This document shows, piece after piece, positions 59,277 through 64,000 of a stretch of DNA of 64,000 nt; within the stretch, counting starts at the first letter, position 1, and every line of letters starts with the position of its first letter. Position numbers and translations under genes: made by a program. Under the pieces are notes generated by a model. It had not been told where the DNA came from and searched no databases. It saw only the letters and a program-made list of their open reading frames with translations. The DNA comes from Sarocladium kiliense (Eukaryota > Ascomycota > Sordariomycetes > Hypocreales > Sarocladiaceae): the NCBI GenBank assembly GCA_030734395.1, contig JAUZTG010000041.1, positions 2,294,001-2,358,000 of the forward strand. Reading direction: 5' to 3'.

Positions 59277-60018
59277 ACAGTGAAGGAATTTGGCGAGGAT
59301 ATACGTGTATGATATAGAAGGAAGATACCGCCGTCGTTGCGGTCGACTGGCATCACATCATTGGGACGGAGTTATCGACTAGAGCTGGATTGCCCTCCTC
59401 TACAACTGGGCTGATGGGCTTAATGAATCAACACCACTGCTATCAGTTCACCTTGTTCTTGTCCTTATTCGGTATCCAAGAGAGAATGGCCATGTGTGAA
59501 CTGGAGTGATGATGATGAGCAGGAGATCAATACCGGGCACAGAGGATCTTGAATGGCCTGGGATATTCTTTTCTCACGCATCTGATTCCACACACTTGAA
59601 TTATAGGGAGCAACGAACCCGTCGACTGATTTGTCAATGTATTTCATGCCTTCTTTGCTGTTTAGCAATCGCTGTATCCCAGTTTTCGATCAATCCAGCC
59701 CTTGTGGTGTGCGGCGCGCTCGGCGCAGGCGAATCCTGTCAACGGGACCAGCAAGCCTTGCCAATCATCTGGATCCAGGAAGTCAAAATATAGTTCATTG
59801 GAAAATAGATTAACGGAACAGGAATTCCGCTTTCTCCGATTGCAGATGACTGAGGGCCATTTTCACTTACGACTTACCCGTGTCATTCCAACATAAAACC
59901 AACGTCATACGCTACCCGCTTAGCTACAGGGCTGCTGGAACGAGGGGCACGAGGGGCTCCGAACTCGCCTCTCCAAACTTCCTCAACCACCTCATCTCGA
60001 ACGACAATCCTGCTCAAC
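59277..60018. other. Intergenic region
   Basis: Holds the tim15 3' UTR and the promoter of the epimerase gene. No gene or repeat is supported. Confidence 0.5.
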
Positions 60019-61009
60019 ATGGCTCCCAACGCAATCATTGCCCCTTCCATCCTCTCGGCCGACTTCGCAGAGCTGGGCCAAGAATGCTCACGCACCATGG
60101 ACCAGGGCGCCGACTGGCTGCACGTCGATATCATGTACGCGCCAAGAAGATGATTTCTCTCCCCGCCGCCTTGATGTTCACGCTTCAGCGATCGAACTAC
60201 AATTTAATTTGGGAGTTGCGCCGATACTGATTCGTCGCCAGGGACGGTCACTTTGTGCCCAACATTACCTTCGGAGCACCTGTTGTCGCTAAGATTCGCG
60301 GTCATGTCGATAAGCCTACACAAGCCCACGGGAGGGGGACCTTTGACTGCCACATGATGATTGCTGAGGTTTGTCTCACCAAAGGAGCGTCTTGGCTAAT
60401 CAATAGTTCACTAACACAAAGCATAGCCCAAGAAATGGGTTAAGGAGTTCCAGAAAGCCGGTTGCGATCTTTACTGTTTCCACTACGAGGCCGCCTTCTC
60501 CTCCGCCGCCGAGAGCCCCGAAGACCAAACCGACGAGAAGACAAACCCAAAAGCCCTCATCCGATATATCCACAGTCTAGGTCTCCTTGCTGGCATTGCC
60601 ATTAAGCCAGATACCCCCGTCGATGTGCTGTGGGACATTCTCGAGAGCTCGAACAAGGACGAGGTTCCGGATGTAAGTCCGAACGATATTTGGCGAACAG
60701 AGGGATCTTTCCAAGCGTCGGTACTGACATGGAGACTCGTAGATGGTCCTGGTGATGACTGTCCACCCCGGCTTTGGAGGCCAAAAGTTCATGGCGTCGG
60801 AACTGCCCAAGGTTCAGGAGCTCCGAAAGAGGTATCCAGAGCTCAATATCGAGGTCGATGGCGGCCTGGGACCTGGCACAATCGACCAAGCTGCCGATGC
60901 AGGCGCCAACGTTATCGTGGCTGGCAGCGCAGTTTTCGGAGCCAAGGATCCGTCTGAGGTCATCGCTACGTTGCGCAAGGCCGTCGAGGACCGGAAAGGT
61001 AAACTATGA
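60019..61009 (+). CDS. Ribulose-phosphate 3-epimerase
   Basis: Four exons: 60019-60134, 60242-60368, 60427-60672 and 60743-61009, with introns of 107, 58 and 70 bases, encoding 251 residues. Family signatures are all present: APSILSADFAELG at the N-terminus, VDIMDGHFVPNITFG restored across intron 1 (metal-binding His/Asp), CHMMI, the joined MTVHPGFGGQKF and EVDGGLGPGTID near the C-terminus, and GSAVFGAKDP. It is a cytosolic TIM-barrel enzyme converting ribulose 5-phosphate to xylulose 5-phosphate in the non-oxidative pentose phosphate pathway (yeast Rpe1). Length is slightly above the yeast enzyme. Confidence 0.95.
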
Positions 61010-61092
61010 ACTTGTGTTCGCCATTGGTGCGGTGTACAAAGTCGATTAGCGCCTCAAAGGAATGAAGACCAATAGACAATTTTCAAGTCCTC

Positions 61093-61404
61093 TTTAGACC
61101 TGATTTGAGCGGAATCACATTCTTCCTTTATTCAAGCTACCGGCGGAGCTGTTCCTTGATATCATCAAAAAACCTGAATCCCGAGGATGCCGCAGGCCTC
61201 TCACTCACGTGCAAACGTATCCAAACGGTACTTCTGGATCCGGAACCACTGCTACTGCGCTCTCTCACGAAACGGCAGCATAGCAGGTTATACATCCGCC
61301 TAGCCTGGGACCTGAGGAAGCCTTATGAGTTTTGTGAGGATTGCCTCAATATTCATGAGAACTTCCAGATGATGGAAAGACATTGGCAACAACATGATGC
61401 ATAG
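61093..61404 (+). pseudogene. F-box protein gene remnant with frameshift
   Basis: A plus-strand segment reads LPLFKLPAELFLDII in one frame and NLNPEDAAGLSLTCKRI in the next, together an F-box domain. The two frames meet at a run of six A at about 61165; one base fewer would join them. After the F-box the frame continues through CEDCLNIHENF and stops at 61404. Upstream the F-box frame meets a stop with no ATG. The remnant lacks a start, is much shorter than normal F-box proteins and starts only about 85 bases after the epimerase stop codon. It is most likely a decayed gene; a sequencing error at the A run would remove only one of these defects. Confidence 0.6.
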
Positions 61405-61779
61405 GTTGGTGGTGCTTCCTTGCTGTATGTGCTCCATGGCTTATTCCTTGCTCCGGCGCAGTGCGTTTTGAGCGATAGGCACCATCAGACAGTCGAACCT
61501 AATAATCTACTAGGAAAACATTTCCCGTTTCAACAACTCATCAGTACCCCCGTTTATCAGGGTCAGAGACGGGAGCGAGCTATGCAAGGACAGCAGCCAG
61601 GCTATTTGAGGTTGCAGCATATGATACTGAATGAAGGGACTAAGAGGCATTGATACTAGCCCATTATTAACTTGTGGACGAGAAATGAAATTCGCGATTT
61701 GATCATCTCGCGGTACCTATGCGAAATTCGCCCTGAACGCCATCTATGTGCACACAAAACTCCTCAACATGAGAAGGCA
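61405..61779. other. Convergent region between F-box remnant and UTP20
   Basis: Contains a few short ORFs that may be further decayed F-box gene sequence, and the presumed UTP20 3' UTR. Confidence 0.4.
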
Positions 61780-64000
61780 TCACCAGCCTTTGTATGCCTG
61801 GCGCATCGCCTTCTGCTCCTTACCCCTAATCTTACGTCTCTCCTTCTCCCTCTCAAACTTCTTCCGCTTATCCCTTCCATACTTCTCCGGCTGGGCAATC
61901 GCTTCGATCTTACGCTTGCTTGACCTCTGTTGTCTGCGTTCGCGCACCTCCTCACGAATCTCGAGCAGCTGTCGGCTGTAGTCTGCAGTACCGAACTTCT
62001 TCTGCATTGCATCCATCATGATCTGCGCGCGGGTCTTGAGAGCCTCGTGCTTGGTCTTGAAGACCTCGTCGAGGGAGTAGGGCGGGCGAATGGATGGGTC
62101 GGTGAGGTTCTGGAGCGGGGTGAGGATGGTCTTGAAGGCTGGGCGAAGGCGGTCGATGGAGGCGCGGCGGCAGATAGTTTCAAACACCTCCATGGCGGTT
62201 GTTTTGCCATTGATGGCGATGCTCCGTGGAGAGATTTCCTTCCTGAGGATTGTTGATAGCTTCGTGAATACCTTCTGTAGGTTCATCTGGCGTGCATTCT
62301 GCTTCTCAGCCTCATCCTCTTCCCCTTCCACGTCAGCATCAGCGTCAGCATCCTCTTCCGCCTCCTCGGTAGCCGCTTCACCGTCAGGCAAGCGGGGTGC
62401 AAGGAAGATGAGTGCTTGACCAGCCTCTGCAGCAAGCGGCTCTTCAATATCCTGAGAGTTCAGAACTCCCAGCGCAACACGCACAAGCGTGGAAACACGA
62501 TCAAGATCGAGTTCGAGACCGTGTGCGCCTGTCATGAGGACCGTACCGCTGCTCTTGCGAGACCCTTCCTTCGCGAAGTCGCCGAGGAAGGCTGTGATAA
62601 GCTGCATCGCAGCCAGTTTGACTGCTGGGTCCTTGTGCTTGAGGCAGCGAGCGCCATTTTCCAGAAGTGGTAAGCCCGCCTGGGAAAGCACCTCGTCCGG
62701 GAAGATCTGCATCATTGTACGGATCAAGCCAATAGCCCTCAAGAGCAACTGCGCATCCACATCCTCAATCGGCTCCGACTCGATGATTTTCTTCACCTGA
62801 TCCAAGACGAGTTTGTAGTCCTTGGTGTTTTTAGAGGCATCTCCCGAAGACTCGAAGTAGTAATCGAACACGACCAGAGTGATGGTGAGAATGGCAGGGT
62901 TATCATCTTTGCTCAGCCAGCTGCGTAGCAACGCGAGGAACTTGCGGGTTTGCTGCTTGTCCGCTGCAGCGAACATCTCCTTGAGAAGCTGTCCGGCTGC
63001 GAGACGACACTTCTCGCTGTCGTCATTGGCAAGAACCATGAAGAGGGGGATAAAGCACATGCCGACCACTTCCTGGACGAACTCTTCTGAGGACTTCCTG
63101 AGTAGAAGGTGAATCATCTCCATGACGGACAGGCGACCGCCTTCGCGCTTATACTTAAGGTTGGCAACCACAAAGTCCAGTTGCTTAGTCCATCTGGCCT
63201 TAGTCTGCGGATACTCCCTAATGAATTGGAAGAAAGCGCCGCGGGCAAGATCTCGAGTGTCCTTGTCATCGTTGGTGATCATGACAGTTCCGACATGGTC
63301 CATAGTATCATACACAGTTGCTGTCTCCACGCGTCTGTCGAGCACTGCCCTCAAGAAGTTGAATGTAACATGGCGGTAGAGAGGCTCGGTCAAGTCGTCT
63401 TTGAGCTTTCCCAAGAGAACATCCACGGCCGCGTCCCTGATAACCACGTCTTTCTTGTCACGCAAAACGACAGCCAACATCTTCAGAGCGGCTTGTGAGA
63501 GGTCTGTCGTGGTGGACGTCGAATTTGAGAGGCTCTTAGTTGCCTCTCGAACAGCAACCTTGTAGACGCCACCCTCCTCCTCGGGGGTGAAAGGTACCTT
63601 AACGATTACACCAAGCAACCTGAAAGCAGACATCTTCACCTCATCCTCATTGCCAATGATTGCGTCACCGATGATCGGAATCAGGCCAACGATGTTGGCG
63701 GTGGTCCTCAAGCTGTCGTACTTCTTGAAAACGGACCGTAGAATATCGAACGCGAAGCGCACAATCTTGTAGGTATGCTTGGTCGTGGTCCCGCGGTCAT
63801 TCTTCTTGGCTCCCTTCTGGAGCAAGTATTTCTTGACACGAGGGTCAATCTTCTGTTCGGCTTGGGGACGCTGACTCTGGTGAACCTCCTTGATGATTTC
63901 GTAGCAGAACACCAAAGTATCGCGACTTTCGGCAGCTGGGTTCTGCACGAGGCCGGCTGTGATCCGATCCAGCAGGATTTCGATCTTGCGGACCATCTTG
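61780..64000 (-). CDS. UTP20/DRIM, U3 snoRNP component, C-terminal part cut by window edge
   Basis: The frame is open at the right edge, so only the last 740 residues or so are visible; the family protein is usually over 2,400 residues. The visible part is a series of HEAT/ARM-like helical repeats, then an acidic stretch (about 575-598 of the visible part, EEAEEDADADADVEGEEDEAE) and a strongly basic C-terminus with RRQQRSSKRKIEAIAQPEKYGRDKRKK. This matches the C-terminal region of UTP20, a component of the small-subunit processome needed for early cleavages of pre-rRNA in the nucleolus. No intron is seen in the visible part. Confidence 0.9.
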   Translation of the reverse strand, partial: KMVRKIEILLDRITAGLVQNPAAESRDTLVFCYEIIKEVHQSQRPQAEQKIDPRVKKYLLQKGAKKNDRGTTTKHTYKIVRFAFDILRSVFKKYDSLRTTANIVGLIPIIGDAIIGNEDEVKMSAFRLLGVIVKVPFTPEEEGGVYKVAVREATKSLSNSTSTTTDLSQAALKMLAVVLRDKKDVVIRDAAVDVLLGKLKDDLTEPLYRHVTFNFLRAVLDRRVETATVYDTMDHVGTVMITNDDKDTRDLARGAFFQFIREYPQTKARWTKQLDFVVANLKYKREGGRLSVMEMIHLLLRKSSEEFVQEVVGMCFIPLFMVLANDDSEKCRLAAGQLLKEMFAAADKQQTRKFLALLRSWLSKDDNPAILTITLVVFDYYFESSGDASKNTKDYKLVLDQVKKIIESEPIEDVDAQLLLRAIGLIRTMMQIFPDEVLSQAGLPLLENGARCLKHKDPAVKLAAMQLITAFLGDFAKEGSRKSSGTVLMTGAHGLELDLDRVSTLVRVALGVLNSQDIEEPLAAEAGQALIFLAPRLPDGEAATEEAEEDADADADVEGEEDEAEKQNARQMNLQKVFTKLSTILRKEISPRSIAINGKTTAMEVFETICRRASIDRLRPAFKTILTPLQNLTDPSIRPPYSLDEVFKTKHEALKTRAQIMMDAMQKKFGTADYSRQLLEIREEVRERRQQRSSKRKIEAIAQPEKYGRDKRKKFEREKERRKIRGKEQKAMRQAYKGW

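Overview
The window is nuclear DNA of a filamentous ascomycete (Pezizomycotina, probably Sordariomycetes). The evidence is spliced protein genes with short introns (mostly 49-117 bases, GTNNGT donors, CTNAC-type branch sites), long intergenic regions with simple repeats, and gene families typical of such fungi: HET-domain incompatibility protein, PTH11-like receptor, Zn2Cys6 regulators, GH7 cellobiohydrolase and a GPI-anchored Cu-only superoxide dismutase. No operons, rRNA, tRNA, transposon or CRISPR array could be supported. All exon joins given here were made by hand from donor/acceptor sites, frame and family alignment.

Layout. 1-10 kb: a C2H2 zinc-finger gene cut by the left edge, a 735-residue protein of unknown function, and a TRP/Flc-type membrane protein. 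10.6-17.1 kb: minus-strand vps9 (Rab5 exchange factor), a HET-domain gene and a short-chain dehydrogenase. 17.1-22.7 kb: a gene-poor 4.1 kb stretch, then a PTH11-like receptor. 23.8-32.8 kb: a tiny three-exon gene for the V-ATPase V0 subunit f (RNAseK/YPR170W-B family), divergent from a Pca1/CrpA-like copper/cadmium P-type ATPase, then 3.5 kb of non-coding DNA and a secreted Cu-only SOD with a DKPEEG-type repeat tail. 35.7-41.1 kb: a molybdenum-cofactor-sulfurase-like NifS-fold protein without MOSC domain, and a conserved fungal TPR-like protein. 41.7-52 kb: two divergent Zn2Cys6 regulators around a 3 kb shared intergenic region, the second convergent with a GH7 cellobiohydrolase. 54.7-64 kb: sfh1 (RSC subunit), a small secreted CAP/SCP protein, the mitochondrial Hsp70 escort protein Tim15/Zim17, ribulose-5-phosphate 3-epimerase, an F-box gene remnant, and the C-terminal part of UTP20 cut by the right edge.

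Most genes are unrelated housekeeping or accessory genes. Two neighbourhoods could be functional: metal handling (Cu/Cd ATPase and Cu-only SOD, with a V-ATPase subunit sharing the ATPase promoter region) and cellulose response (GH7 enzyme beside two Zn2Cys6 regulators). I see no secondary-metabolite cluster and no convincing new multi-gene system.
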